Source: Rosettibacter primus (GTDB lineage Bacteria; Bacteroidota; Ignavibacteria; Ignavibacteriales; Melioribacteraceae). From it: a DNA stretch of 64,000 nucleotides. The translations under genes and the position numbers were made by a program. Every line of letters begins with the position of its first letter. Position 1 is the first letter of the stretch. The DNA is taken from the NCBI RefSeq assembly GCF_036860675.1, contig NZ_JAYKGK010000002.1:62001-126000 (forward strand). The letters are read 5' to 3'. The notes beneath the pieces are model-generated. The model was not told the origin of the DNA. It did not search any database and saw nothing but the letters and a program-made list of their open reading frames with translations. Below are positions 1-8,385 of the stretch, piece by piece.

Positions 1-472
1 CAGCAGAAAAAATGGTAAGTGGTACACCAATATGATTATTATTATTTGCTTCTGACTTTACAACATTAAATTTTTCTTCAAGTAAAGTTGCAATCATTTC
101 TTTTGTAGTAGTCTTGCCATTACTCCCAGTAATAGAAACCACTTTTGCATTAAGTTTATGTCGCCATCTATTTGCGAGTTCACCATAAGCTTTAATTGTA
201 TCAGGCACGGTAATAAAAGGAATATTCAACGAACTAAACTTCTCTAATTTATTTCTGTTAATTATTAAAGCTTTTGCTCCTTTATCAATCGCATCCTGAA
301 TAAAATTATGACCATCATATTTTTCACCTTTAATTGCAACAAATAAACATGGTTTATTTATTTTTCTCGTATCAATCTCTACAACAGAAAGAGGTTTATA
401 ACTGTCGGGATTATATATTACCGAGCCGTTAAGATTAAACAAATCTTCAATTGTTATTTTTATTTTGCCCAT
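1..472 (-). CDS. murF: UDP-N-acetylmuramoyl-tripeptide--D-alanyl-D-alanine ligase, N-terminal part (cut by window edge)
   Basis: MurF adds D-Ala-D-Ala to UDP-MurNAc-tripeptide in the cytoplasm, the last soluble step of peptidoglycan precursor synthesis. The visible ~157 codons begin ATGGGCAAAATA and include a FVAIKGEKYDGHNFI-type Mur ligase N-domain stretch and the ATP-binding loop SITGSNGKTTTKEM. The rest lies beyond position 1. The start codon is inside the end of murE (13-base overlap), so the two are probably translationally coupled as the last visible genes of the division/cell-wall operon. Identity rests on the motif and on the gene order. Confidence 0.93.
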   Translation of the reverse strand, partial: MGKIKITIEDLFNLNGSVIYNPDSYKPLSVVEIDTRKINKPCLFVAIKGEKYDGHNFIQDAIDKGAKALIINRNKLEKFSSLNIPFITVPDTIKAYGELANRWRHKLNAKVVSITGSNGKTTTKEMIATLLEEKFNVVKSEANNNNHIGVPLTIFSA

Positions 473-1938
473 TCTTTTAGATATTTAGTTGCTATTTCTT
501 TATCTGAAAAATACTTTCGCACACCATTAATTTCTTGATAGTTTTCATGTCCTTTACCAGCAATTAAAATGACAGCATTATCTTCACTTTCAAATATTGC
601 CGTTCTTATTGCTTCTTCTCTGTTTTCAATTGCAATAAAATTGTTTTGTTTAATTCCTGATAAAATTTCTTCTATAATTTTTTGAGGATTTTCAGTTCTT
701 GGATTATCTGAAGTAACAAATACTTTTTTGCTCATTTCCGATGCAATGCTTCCCATGATTGGTCTTTTTGTTCTGTCTCTATCACCTCCGCATCCAAAAA
801 CTGTGTAAACTGGTCTTTTATTCTTTACAATATGATGAATAGCAATTAAAGCTTGCTTAAGAGAATCCGCTGTATGAGAATAATCAATTATTACTTTTTT
901 ATTTTTTCTTGAAATTACCTCAAATCTTCCTGGAACTTGTGGGGTTGTTTTTATTCCTTCGATAATTGTATCGATATCTAAATTGGACATTACTGCAACA
1001 CAAAATGCTGCGGTTGCATTAAATGCATTAAAATGTCCAACAAGTTTTGTGTCAATCTTATATTCTTCTTTTTTATTAATTATGGTAAAATTAGTCCCAT
1101 CAAGTGTGAATTCAATATCTTTAATTCTGAAGTCTGAATCAGAAGAAGTTCCATAAAAAATTTTTTTTGCTTTAGAATCTTTAAGTAATTTGTCAACGTT
1201 TTCGTCATCAGCATTTACAACTGCAAAAGCATCTGATGGAAGCATATCAAATAAAATTTTTTTTGAATTAAGATAATGTTCAAATGTTTTATGATAATCC
1301 ATGTGGTCAGAAGTAATATTTGTAAAAACTCCATACTTGAAATTAAGATAATCAACGCGGTGCAAATGAAGTGCATGAGAAGAAACTTCCATCACACAAT
1401 GAGAACATCCTTCATTTAGCATTTGAGCAAGTAAGGAATTTACCTCATTAGATTGAGGAGTGGTAAGCATTGTTTTAATTTCTTTATCACCAATGTAATT
1501 AGCAATTGTCCCGATAAGTCCCGTTTTATATTTAGCTGTTTCAAAAATATTCTTAATGTAAAATGCAGTTGTTGTTTTTCCTTTTGTTCCTGTAATGCCA
1601 ATTAAATTTAGTTTTTCAGAAGGTTTACCATAAAAAATATGTGAAAATTCAGCTAATGATTTTCTTGTATCTTCAACAACTATTTTTACACAATTGGCAT
1701 GTAAAAATAACTGATCAGGCACAGCATTAACTTTAGAAAGAACAACAGCAGCAGCACCTCGATTAATTGCATCAGGAATAAATTTATGTCCATCTGTCTT
1801 AAATCCTTCGATAGCAAAAAACATAGTATTCTCTTTCACAGATTGAGAATTATGAGTAATATCCTCAATCTCTTTTAGTTCAGCATTGCCAACAACCTGA
1901 ATTACTTTAACATTGTTCAATAATTCGTATAATTTCAA
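460..1938 (-). CDS. murE: UDP-N-acetylmuramoyl-L-alanyl-D-glutamate--2,6-diaminopimelate ligase
   Basis: Cytoplasmic Mur ligase adding the third residue to the peptidoglycan stem peptide. Of normal length at 492 aa. It shows the N-terminal UDP-binding domain, the ATP loop GITGTKGKTTTAFYI (about residues 114-128) and DNPR at residues 411-414, the motif that marks enzymes using meso-diaminopimelate rather than lysine. The peptidoglycan is therefore predicted to be the DAP type. The start is a TTG that overlaps the ftsI stop (TTGA); it gives the family's usual MKLYELL-like N-terminus and has AGGAAAG just upstream. It overlaps murF at the other end. Confidence 0.95.
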   Translation of the reverse strand: MKLYELLNNVKVIQVVGNAELKEIEDITHNSQSVKENTMFFAIEGFKTDGHKFIPDAINRGAAAVVLSKVNAVPDQLFLHANCVKIVVEDTRKSLAEFSHIFYGKPSEKLNLIGITGTKGKTTTAFYIKNIFETAKYKTGLIGTIANYIGDKEIKTMLTTPQSNEVNSLLAQMLNEGCSHCVMEVSSHALHLHRVDYLNFKYGVFTNITSDHMDYHKTFEHYLNSKKILFDMLPSDAFAVVNADDENVDKLLKDSKAKKIFYGTSSDSDFRIKDIEFTLDGTNFTIINKKEEYKIDTKLVGHFNAFNATAAFCVAVMSNLDIDTIIEGIKTTPQVPGRFEVISRKNKKVIIDYSHTADSLKQALIAIHHIVKNKRPVYTVFGCGGDRDRTKRPIMGSIASEMSKKVFVTSDNPRTENPQKIIEEILSGIKQNNFIAIENREEAIRTAIFESEDNAVILIAGKGHENYQEINGVRKYFSDKEIATKYLKEWAK

Positions 1939-3965
1939 TCTCTTTCCTCAATTTTTTTTATTGCATCAACTTTTTTTGAAACAGAACATTTTAAATAACA
2001 GATAGAATTTTTATCTATAGTTGTACCAGGTTCAATGCTTTGTGAAACAATTTTTCCTGTGCCAATAATTTTATAATTCAAGCCAATTTCATTTAAGATT
2101 GCGATTGCATCGCGCATCGAATGATTTATTAAATTTGGCATTATATTTTTGTTTGTTAATAAAAGTTTTTTCCTTTCTTTATTCTCGTTTTTATTTTCTG
2201 ATAGATTAAAGAATGCTTTTTCTTCTACAGGTTTCTCATCCACTTTAGTTATTAATTCTTCAATCAAGTTATTTGTTCGATTTATTTTTTTTCTTACTGG
2301 AACTAAATTCAAATCTGCATCAAGAATTCTTTTAGCAACATTCTTAAAAATTGGAGCTGCAACAAAGCCACCATATTTTCCAACCTTAGGTGCATTAACA
2401 AGAATTAAGCAAATTATTTGTGGATTATCAGCAGGAAAAAATCCAATAAATGACGAATTATGTTTAGCACTATTATAACTTCCATTAACTAATTTTTGTG
2501 ATGTACCTGTTTTACCACCAACTAAAACATTTTCAAGTTGAGCCTCTTTTCCTGTGCCATGTTCAACTACTCCAACAAGTAAATTTCTCATTAATTCTGA
2601 TGTCCTCTGGTTTATAACATTTCTAATTTTTACCGGCTTTATTTCTTCAATTACACTATTCTTATTATCTGTAATTGTTTTCACAAGAAATGGTTTCATA
2701 AGCACACCGCCATTTATCAAAGCGCTGTAAGCTGTAATCATTTGCAGTGGTGTTACAGAAAGTTCATATCCAAAAGACATAAATGCTTTTGTGTATGGAG
2801 TAAAATTAACCGGCTTTTTTAAAGTCCCATCTGCTTCTCCCGGTAATTCAATCGAAGTGTAATTGCTAAATCCATAATCTCTCAAATACTTATAAAAAAT
2901 TTCATCAGAAATTCTCGCCGATAACTTAGACATTCCAATATTGCTCGATTGTTCAAGAATTTGTCTTACAGTTAAACTGTTAAAAGGATGAGAATCGGTT
3001 ATTCTGACATTTCTAAAAATATACTTACCATTTTCTGTATTAATTACTTCATTTTCATTTGTAAGATTTAAGTCAAATAAAATTGAGAGAACGAGTGATT
3101 TTATAGTTGAACCGGGTTCATAAGTATCTGTAATAGCACGATTTCTTAAAACTTCTATTGAAAAATCATTGTAATTATTCGGGTCATAATCAGGAATATT
3201 CGATAAAGCTAAAATTTCTCCTGTATTAGGATTCATGATTATACCTACTGCAGACTCTCCTTCATATTTTTGAAGTCCCTTTTCCAATTCTTCTTCAAGT
3301 ATATTTTGATAAATTTTATTTATTGTTAGAATAAGATCCTTCCCTGGTTTTGGTGGTTTAGAATTTTTTTCATCTAAAGAAATTATTCTTCCCAGAACAT
3401 CTTTTTGAAATACAAAGTACCCGTCAATTCCTCTAAGAGTTGTATCAAAGAATTTCTCTATTCCTGCAACACCATTTAATTCTCTATCAACGTATCCCAG
3501 AATATGTGATGCTAATTTCCCGTAGGGATAAACTCTTGAAAAATCTTCTGTATAATAAAGTCCATCTACTACAAGTTTTTTAAGAATGAGAGCTTTATCC
3601 ATTGGAACCTTTTTTTCAAGACAAACATTTCTAACCCCATTTTCAATTATATCTCTATAATATTTTTGACTTTTCCCAAAAACTTTAGAAAATACTTTTG
3701 CGATAGTATCAACTCTTTTTTCGTTCATCATTCTTGTATCTACATAAAAAGAAATATTATCACGAGTAAAGCAGAGTATTTCCCCATTTCTATCTTTAAT
3801 AATTCCTCTTTCAGCTTTTGCAATTTGAGGTTTATTTTGTTGTGCCTGTGCTTTAAGCAAATAGAACTCATTATTAATTACCTGAATTGTATACAACTTC
3901 ACAAGCAGTGCAATAAAAAACAAAAACGATAAGCCAAGAATAATTAGTGCACGATAGTTAATCAT
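1935..3965 (-). CDS. ftsI: Class B penicillin-binding protein (division transpeptidase FtsI/PBP3-like) with a C-terminal PASTA domain
   Basis: Septal peptidoglycan D,D-transpeptidase anchored in the inner membrane. 676 aa: one N-terminal membrane segment (about 5-25), a dimerisation domain, then the transpeptidase domain with nucleophile Ser286 in STIK, SSN at 340-342 and KTG at 485-487. A single PASTA repeat follows near residues 610-665 (MPNLINHSMRDAIAIL start). All catalytic motifs are intact. It lies between ftsL (8-base overlap) and murE (4-base overlap), the standard division-cluster position. A PASTA tail is common in Gram-positive PBPs and is also known in Bacteroidota and Chlorobi FtsI. 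Confidence 0.93.
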   Translation of the reverse strand: MINYRALIILGLSFLFFIALLVKLYTIQVINNEFYLLKAQAQQNKPQIAKAERGIIKDRNGEILCFTRDNISFYVDTRMMNEKRVDTIAKVFSKVFGKSQKYYRDIIENGVRNVCLEKKVPMDKALILKKLVVDGLYYTEDFSRVYPYGKLASHILGYVDRELNGVAGIEKFFDTTLRGIDGYFVFQKDVLGRIISLDEKNSKPPKPGKDLILTINKIYQNILEEELEKGLQKYEGESAVGIIMNPNTGEILALSNIPDYDPNNYNDFSIEVLRNRAITDTYEPGSTIKSLVLSILFDLNLTNENEVINTENGKYIFRNVRITDSHPFNSLTVRQILEQSSNIGMSKLSARISDEIFYKYLRDYGFSNYTSIELPGEADGTLKKPVNFTPYTKAFMSFGYELSVTPLQMITAYSALINGGVLMKPFLVKTITDNKNSVIEEIKPVKIRNVINQRTSELMRNLLVGVVEHGTGKEAQLENVLVGGKTGTSQKLVNGSYNSAKHNSSFIGFFPADNPQIICLILVNAPKVGKYGGFVAAPIFKNVAKRILDADLNLVPVRKKINRTNNLIEELITKVDEKPVEEKAFFNLSENKNENKERKKLLLTNKNIMPNLINHSMRDAIAILNEIGLNYKIIGTGKIVSQSIEPGTTIDKNSICYLKCSVSKKVDAIKKIEERD

Positions 3966-4278
3966 ATTTTTCTTTAACTAATTTTTCTATTCTTTTTATT
4001 TGTTCTTTTGATACTCTGATAGTTTCTAAATTTTCTGCAGGCAATACTAAACCAAGTGAATCTTTTGCTATTGATACTATTCTATCTTCTGCCATTAACT
4101 TTTGTCTCTCTACAATTTTCATTTCTATTCTGTTTAACTTTTCATTAAGCTGTTCAATTTTATTTATTTTTTCTTTTTTCATATTCTTTATTTCAGATAC
4201 AGTAGCAACATGAATAAAGAGTAAACATGCTGTTATAAATACAATTATTATAAAATTTTTTAATGAACCTATTTTCAT
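3958..4278 (-). CDS. ftsL: FtsL-like cell division protein
   Basis: Small bitopic division protein of 106 aa. A short cytoplasmic tail is followed by one membrane helix (about residues 8-28) and a Lys/Glu-rich coiled coil (about 30-70, with KNMKKEKINKIEQLNEKLNR-like heptads), as expected of FtsL, which works with FtsB/FtsQ to activate the septal synthase. Sequence identity within this family is low, so the call rests on size, topology and the position between rsmH and ftsI. It begins one base after the rsmH stop region and overlaps ftsI by 8 bases. Confidence 0.8.
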   Translation of the reverse strand: MKIGSLKNFIIIVFITACLLFIHVATVSEIKNMKKEKINKIEQLNEKLNRIEMKIVERQKLMAEDRIVSIAKDSLGLVLPAENLETIRVSKEQIKRIEKLVKEKYD

Positions 4279-4279
4279 A

Positions 4280-5200
4280 TTAAATTCTTTCTGCAGCTCT
4301 TAGTTTTGCACTTCTTGCTCTTTTATTTTTTTTAATTTCATCTTCAGAAGGAACAATTGGTTTTGAATTAACTAATTTCAAACGCTGCTCTTTGCCACAA
4401 ATACAAACCGGAGTTCCAGCTGGACATACACATTTTAGAGTTTCATACTTAAATTTTTCTTTTACAATTCTGTCTTCCAACGAATGATAAGTTAATACCA
4501 CTATTCTGCCATTTTTATTAAGCAGATTAATTGATTTATCTAAAAATAATTTTAGCTCTTCCAGTTCATTGTTCACATAAATTCGCAATGCCTGAAAAAC
4601 CCTCGACAATGATTTAAGCAAATAATTTGGCGGAACAATTTTTTCAATAATTTCTTTTAGTTGAAAAGTGGTTTCGAATTTTCTCTTTGTTCTGGCTTCA
4701 ACTATTCTCTTAGCTATAAGTCTCGATTTTTTTTCTTCCCCAAATTTGAACAGGATATCAGCAATTTCTTTCTCTGATAAATTATTTAGAACATCAGCAG
4801 CAGTAATACCTTCATTTTTATTCATCCTAAGATCAAGGGGTGAGTCTTCTCTAAATGTAAAGCCCGCTTCACTATTATCGAGCTGATAAGAAGAAACCCC
4901 GAGATCTACAAAGATGCCGTCAAACTTTTCAATGAACTCAATCTTGGAAATAATATCGATATTAGAAAATGTTGTATTATAAATTGAAAATCTTTTGTCA
5001 GATTGAAATTTTTCTTTACAGTATTTAAATGCATTCTCATCTTTGTCTGTTGCAATTAATTTACCTCTTTGATTAAGATTTTTAAGAATTGCTTCTGTAT
5101 GTCCACCAAAACCTGCAGTGCCTTCAAAATAAACTCCATCATTTTTTGTTATTAATAAATTTATGCTCTCCTTCAGGAGAACTGGAGTATGCAAATTCAT
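4280..5200 (-). CDS. rsmH: 16S rRNA (cytosine(1402)-N4)-methyltransferase
   Basis: RsmH (MraW) methylates N4 of C1402 in the 16S rRNA decoding site using S-adenosylmethionine. 306 aa, full length. The N-terminus HTPVLLKESINLL and the SAM loop GTAGFGGHTEAIL (about 29-41) are diagnostic. So are FVDLGVSSYQLD, the LTYHSLEDRIVK block and the C-terminal Cys-rich CVCPAGTPVCICGK stretch. The start overlaps the mraZ stop by 4 bases (ATGA type), showing coupling within the division operon. Confidence 0.96.
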   Translation of the reverse strand: MNLHTPVLLKESINLLITKNDGVYFEGTAGFGGHTEAILKNLNQRGKLIATDKDENAFKYCKEKFQSDKRFSIYNTTFSNIDIISKIEFIEKFDGIFVDLGVSSYQLDNSEAGFTFREDSPLDLRMNKNEGITAADVLNNLSEKEIADILFKFGEEKKSRLIAKRIVEARTKRKFETTFQLKEIIEKIVPPNYLLKSLSRVFQALRIYVNNELEELKLFLDKSINLLNKNGRIVVLTYHSLEDRIVKEKFKYETLKCVCPAGTPVCICGKEQRLKLVNSKPIVPSEDEIKKNKRARSAKLRAAERI

Positions 5201-5646
5201 TTCTTCTTTTGCTGCATAATATTTTTTGAGTATTCAGCATAAGGAACATTAATTTCTTTTTTGTATTCTTCATAAATGTTTGGATTCCAGAGTTCAAATT
5301 TTTTGTTTTGTCCAAGAATAAAAACTTCTTTATCAATGCCGGCAAATTCAAGAAGATTTTTAGGAATTAGTAAACGTGACTGTGAATCAAGTTTATCTTC
5401 TGCAGATAATTCAAAAAGCATTCTTTTAAATGTAGCTTCTTCTGGAATATAATCATCAAGCTGGTCTATTCGAACTAACACTTCGGATTTCCAGAAATCA
5501 AGAGGATAGACATCAATATTCCTATACAAGCCTCGAGTCATTATGAATGTTCCATCTGCTTCAGGATTTATATATTTACGAAATCTGTATGGAATACTAA
5601 TTCTTCCTTTTGAATCAATTGAATATTTGAAACTCCCCATGAACAT
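5197..5646 (-). CDS. mraZ: MraZ transcriptional regulator of the division/cell-wall cluster
   Basis: MraZ is an AbrB-like DNA-binding protein that represses its own operon in the bacteria where it has been studied. 149 aa with two SpoVT/AbrB-type repeats: FKYSIDSKGRISIPYRFRKY and, near residue 80, LDSQSRLLIPKNL. I start it at the ATG at 5646 because GGGAAG lies 7 bases upstream and the protein then begins MFMGSFKYSID, like other MraZ proteins. A reading frame opening at the TTG at 5673 would add nine atypical residues. First gene of the operon; promoter and likely operator lie just upstream. Confidence 0.95.
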   Translation of the reverse strand: MFMGSFKYSIDSKGRISIPYRFRKYINPEADGTFIMTRGLYRNIDVYPLDFWKSEVLVRIDQLDDYIPEEATFKRMLFELSAEDKLDSQSRLLIPKNLLEFAGIDKEVFILGQNKKFELWNPNIYEEYKKEINVPYAEYSKNIMQQKKK

Positions 5647-5659
5647 GATAATTCTTCCC

Positions 5660-5691
5660 GATATTTGCCACAATTAAACACTTTTTCCCAC
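5660..5691 (-). promoter_or_regulatory. Putative MraZ operator: three direct repeats at 10-base spacing
   Basis: Read on the minus strand, GTGGGA (5691-5686), GTGTTT (5681-5676) and GTGGCA (5671-5666) start exactly 10 bases apart, followed in phase by TCGGGA. In E. coli and Mycoplasma, MraZ binds tandem TGGG-type boxes with this one-helical-turn spacing. The array lies between the predicted -10 box and the mraZ start, where a bound repressor would block transcription. The outer repeats fit best; the middle one is degenerate. Autoregulation is inferred. Confidence 0.65.
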
Positions 5692-5699
5692 TTGGGTGC

Positions 5700-5729
5700 A
5701 AAATAACTGTTTTTATATGGGATTGTCAA
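5700..5729 (-). promoter_or_regulatory. Putative sigma70-type promoter of the mraZ operon
   Basis: On the minus strand there is a perfect TTGACA -35 box (5729-5724), an 18-base spacer and TATTTT as a -10 box (5705-5700, 4 of 6 matches). Transcription would begin near 5693, giving an mraZ leader of about 47 bases that contains the MraZ-type repeats. No Bacteroidia-type TTTG/TAnnTTTG pair fits as well. Confidence 0.5.
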
Positions 5730-6260
5730 GATTTTTTTTGAAATTAATTCACTTTTTTAGTATGAAAAGATTATGGGGAAGTTAACTTATTATAAAACTC
5801 ACCTTAAATACTGCTATTAATATAAGAGGGAATTAATAATAAAGATAAAACGAAATTTCTCTTCACTTTAAACAGAAATTCCATAGACTTCATTGAACTC
5901 TGGCGAGGTAATAGAGTTGAGTTGAAATATTTTCTGATAAATTCACACAACTTCAAACATTAGGAGAAGGGTTATATAAAGATAAAAGAAATAATAACTT
6001 GTTATCGAATAATCTGAAGAAAATGAAGTTAATATAATTAAGTAAGAGTACTGGAAAATTCAATGTGTTATTCCTGTGTGAACCTCTTTATGGGCAGTCA
6101 GGAATCTATTGATTATGAAAGAGATTTCTGTTTTTATATTGGAATACCAGTGGAAACTTGAATGACAGTTAATTCAAAATTTATTTTTCAGTGGTTTCTA
6201 AGTTATAACTTGGGGGACTTTAATATGAGATATTTTATAGAAAACTAAAATAAACAATTG
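5730..6260. other. Gene-free intergenic region of about 530 bases
   Basis: Both strands were read between the mraZ promoter and tRNA-Thr. Frames are broken by frequent stops and no recognisable protein fragment, tRNA, RNase P RNA or strong terminator is seen. A seven-codon frame (ATG at 6226) has a strong GGGGGA upstream but is too short to call. The stretch could hold an unrecognised small RNA or be decayed sequence; the sequence alone does not decide. Confidence 0.5.
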
Positions 6261-6333
6261 AGCCATCTGGGGGACTCGAACCCCCGACCCGCGCATTACG
6301 AATGCGCTGCTCTACCAGCTGAGCTAAGATGGC
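6261..6333 (-). tRNA. tRNA-Thr (anticodon CGT)
   Basis: A complete cloverleaf is present on the minus strand. The acceptor arms GCCATCT/AGATGGC pair perfectly, the D arm contains AGCTCAGCTGGTAGAGC, and the T arm is GGGGGTTCGAGTCCCCC. The anticodon arm GCGCA-TTCGTAA-TGCGC places CGT at positions 34-36, reading ACG threonine codons. The anticodon arm matches E. coli tRNA-Thr(CGT). The 3' CCA is not encoded. Confidence 0.97.
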
Positions 6334-6339
6334 TTTAGA

Positions 6340-6435
6340 TTATCTTAATTTCTTTTTATGTCTGTTCTTGCGCAATCTTTTTTTGCGCTTATGAGTTGCC
6401 ATTTTATGGCGTTTTCTTTTTCTTCCACAAGGCAT
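6340..6435 (-). CDS. Small basic ribosomal protein, AURKAIP1/COX24 domain (bS22/mS38-like), 31 aa
   Basis: A 31-residue, extremely basic protein: MPCGRKRKRHKMATHKRK at the N-terminus, then KKRLRKNRHKKKLR. This is the conserved AURKAIP1/COX24 signature found in many Bacteroidota as MPSGKKRKRHKxATHKRKKR; relatives are mitochondrial mS38 and actinobacterial bS22 of the small ribosomal subunit. GGAGAG stands upstream of the ATG at 6435. The stop is 6 bases before tRNA-Thr on the same strand, so both may share a transcript. Its length makes it easy to miss in automatic annotation. Cys3 replaces the usual Ser. Confidence 0.88.
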   Translation of the reverse strand: MPCGRKRKRHKMATHKRKKRLRKNRHKKKLR

Positions 6436-6450
6436 AGTTCTCTCCTTTTT

Positions 6451-7185
6451 TTAATGTGATTTAATTAACTCTTGTGCTCTTTTTCCAATTTCATTATCAG
6501 GATTTATTTCAACTGCTTTTTTCCACCAGGAAATTGCTTCATCGTGATTCCCGCTTGCAAGAGAAACAATTCCTAAATTCAAATATGCTATTTGATGTTT
6601 CGGTTGATATTTCAATGCTTCTTTCATCAACTTTATTGCTTCTTCATTATTTCCTAATTCATAATAACAAACAGCCATATCTACAAGCACATCAGAATTT
6701 TTTGAATCACTTTTCAAGTACTCTTTGTATTTCTCAATTGCTCTTTCCTTAAATCCAGAATCATTCAAAAGATGAGCAAGTGTTAACAATTTTGATTTAT
6801 CTTCTGGATTGGCTTTTAACTCTTCTTCAAGTTCATTTATTTGTTGTATGCTTTGTAAATTAATCCCACGATGAATTTCATCATCTGGCATTTGATTTGT
6901 CTTGATATTTTGTATCGGTTTATCAAATATCCCTGATGAATAAATTATTATTCCACCAATTGCAACAAGAAAAATTAATACGTAAATAATTTTTGCAGTT
7001 GAAATTTTTTTTGCCTGAATTTGTTCTTCTGATTTTGGATTTTTTTGTTTTATCTTTTTTTCAGAAATATTTGATCGTTTTACAGCTTCACCAATTTTTG
7101 CACCACAACTTGGACAAAAATTATAATCAGGCTCAACTGGCTCGCCGCAAACAGTACATCTATTATTTTTTTCCATTTCATTCAT
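6451..7185 (-). CDS. Zinc-ribbon, single-TM, TPR-repeat protein
   Basis: 244 aa. An N-terminal zinc ribbon (CTVCGEPVEPDYNFCPSCG, Cys pairs near residues 9-12 and 24-27) is followed by a basic linker, one membrane helix (about 67-87, IIYVLIFLVAIGGIIIY) and at least two or three TPR repeats in the C-terminal half (ending DEAISWWKKAVEINPDN). The topology suggests a cytoplasmic ribbon with the TPR domain across the membrane, as a protein-interaction scaffold. The specific role is unknown. It starts four bases after the HU gene stop and has no clear ribosome binding site, suggesting coupling to HU. ATG at 7176 (MEKNNR) is an alternative start. Confidence 0.75.
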   Translation of the reverse strand: MNEMEKNNRCTVCGEPVEPDYNFCPSCGAKIGEAVKRSNISEKKIKQKNPKSEEQIQAKKISTAKIIYVLIFLVAIGGIIIYSSGIFDKPIQNIKTNQMPDDEIHRGINLQSIQQINELEEELKANPEDKSKLLTLAHLLNDSGFKERAIEKYKEYLKSDSKNSDVLVDMAVCYYELGNNEEAIKLMKEALKYQPKHQIAYLNLGIVSLASGNHDEAISWWKKAVEINPDNEIGKRAQELIKSH

Positions 7186-7188
7186 AAA

Positions 7189-7491
7189 TTATTTAAGTGA
7201 ATTTTTTTCTTTCATTCCATTATCAACTGCTGTTTTAAAATCCTTGGAAAATTTAAAAACCGGAACATAATGTTCATCTACAAAAACAGTTTCGCCAGTT
7301 CTTGGATTTCTTGCATATCTAGCTTTTTTCTTTTTTACTCTATAGCTTCCAAAACCTCTAATTTCAATTCCTTTCCCTTCTTTAAGAGCTTCAATTATAG
7401 TATTCAAAAATCCTTCAATAATAGCTTCGGTTTCAAGCTTTGTAAGCCCAGTTCCGAGAGCAACTCTATCAACTATATCGGCTTTTGTCAT
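7189..7491 (-). CDS. HU/IHF-family nucleoid DNA-binding protein
   Basis: 100 aa, the usual size of an HU subunit. It has MTKADIVDRVALGTGLTK at the N-terminus, GIEIRGFGSYRVKKKKARYA in the arm region and RNPRTGE at the DNA-intercalating arm tip. It bends and compacts DNA. The Glu/Arg-rich IHF-like variation does not allow a firm HU versus IHF choice. AGGGG lies about 8 bases upstream of the ATG. It appears to be the first gene of a minus-strand unit with the TPR protein, the mini ribosomal protein and tRNA-Thr. Confidence 0.93.
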   Translation of the reverse strand: MTKADIVDRVALGTGLTKLETEAIIEGFLNTIIEALKEGKGIEIRGFGSYRVKKKKARYARNPRTGETVFVDEHYVPVFKFSKDFKTAVDNGMKEKNSLK

Positions 7492-7713
7492 AACATTTTT
7501 CCCCTAAGTTATAAATTACAGTTGAAAAAATATCAAATCTTAAATTTATATCCAATTTAGAGATACGATTCGATCGTTGATACTGTTTCATAATTAAACA
7601 GATTCTATTTTTTAGATAAATATTTCTATCAACCATTCTCATATTCTTCAAAAACCAAAGGTTTTTACTGGTATATGTTTTGTATCTTAAAGTCAAAAAT
7701 GAAAGGATAAAAA

Positions 7714-8250
7714 ATGAGTTTATTACCTATTATATATACGAGTTTGATTCTCTTCTTCGGATTAATGATGATAGTAATTATAATTTCTTACATCTCATAT
7801 AAAATTAAAGCCGAGAAAAATCCAATCATAGAAGAAGAGAAAAACAAATTTAATCAACTAAATATTCCTCAACGGATAATTAACCCAAAACCAGTGGTAA
7901 ATGTTTACACCACAAAAATAGAAAGAAATGAACCAGTAAATAACCAGAATCAATACAGAAATAATTCTTATTCACAAAATTATAGAACTAAAAAAACAAC
8001 ATATTATAAAACAAAAAATTTGAAACCAAGAATAGAAATAATGAATTCTAATCCTGTATTCAGAAAAAGTGAATCACTGAACAAATTCAAAAATGAAATT
8101 AATAGAAGTAATAATTCAAATAATCTTAATAATCAAAATTCATCTGATAGAACATACTCTTCTGACAGAACAAATATTAATTTGCTCAATTATTATACTG
8201 ATAATGATGAGAAATTAGTAGAACTCAAAATTATGCCTGTTGCAAGGTAA
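7714..8250 (+). CDS. Membrane-anchored Asn-rich protein of unknown function (paralogue A)
   Basis: 178 aa and not recognised as a named family. One N-terminal membrane helix (about residues 5-30, LLPIIYTSLILFFGLMMIVI) is followed by a hydrophilic, Asn/Lys/Ser-rich and probably disordered tail, with a short repeat SSDRTYSSDRT near residue 145 and an acidic TDNDEKLVEL motif close to the end. AAGGAT upstream of the ATG supports the start. The next gene (8386) has the same layout and shares the LxPIIY N-terminus, a (K/N)xRIEI(M/L)NxN block and a Y(T/S)(D/E)(N/D)D tail motif, so the two look like tandem paralogues. They precede the copper genes on the same strand. Confidence 0.65.
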   Translation: MSLLPIIYTSLILFFGLMMIVIIISYISYKIKAEKNPIIEEEKNKFNQLNIPQRIINPKPVVNVYTTKIERNEPVNNQNQYRNNSYSQNYRTKKTTYYKTKNLKPRIEIMNSNPVFRKSESLNKFKNEINRSNNSNNLNNQNSSDRTYSSDRTNINLLNYYTDNDEKLVELKIMPVAR

Positions 8251-8385
8251 TTGATTTTACAAAATCATCTCTATACTTTTTGTTATAACTCACACTAAAA
8301 AAATTCATTTTTTTCTGTATCAATTTATATAATTATTTTACACATCATAATTGTAACCAAAGAAATTTTTTTATTTATTTGTTTT

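Noticed and set aside
6226..6249. Seven-codon frame with a strong ribosome binding site before tRNA-Thr
   Set aside because: Too short to support as a gene, and no leader-peptide target follows on that strand.
7650..7666. AAAAACC-AAA-GGTTTTT hairpin as a terminator
   Set aside because: The stem has only two G-C pairs, the loop is three bases, and it stands upstream of a gene rather than after one.
8100..8190. Repeated AAT/TCTGA-like stretches as a possible repeat array
   Set aside because: They are codons of the Asn/Ser-rich protein tail (SSDRT twice), not regularly spaced repeats; no CRISPR array is present.
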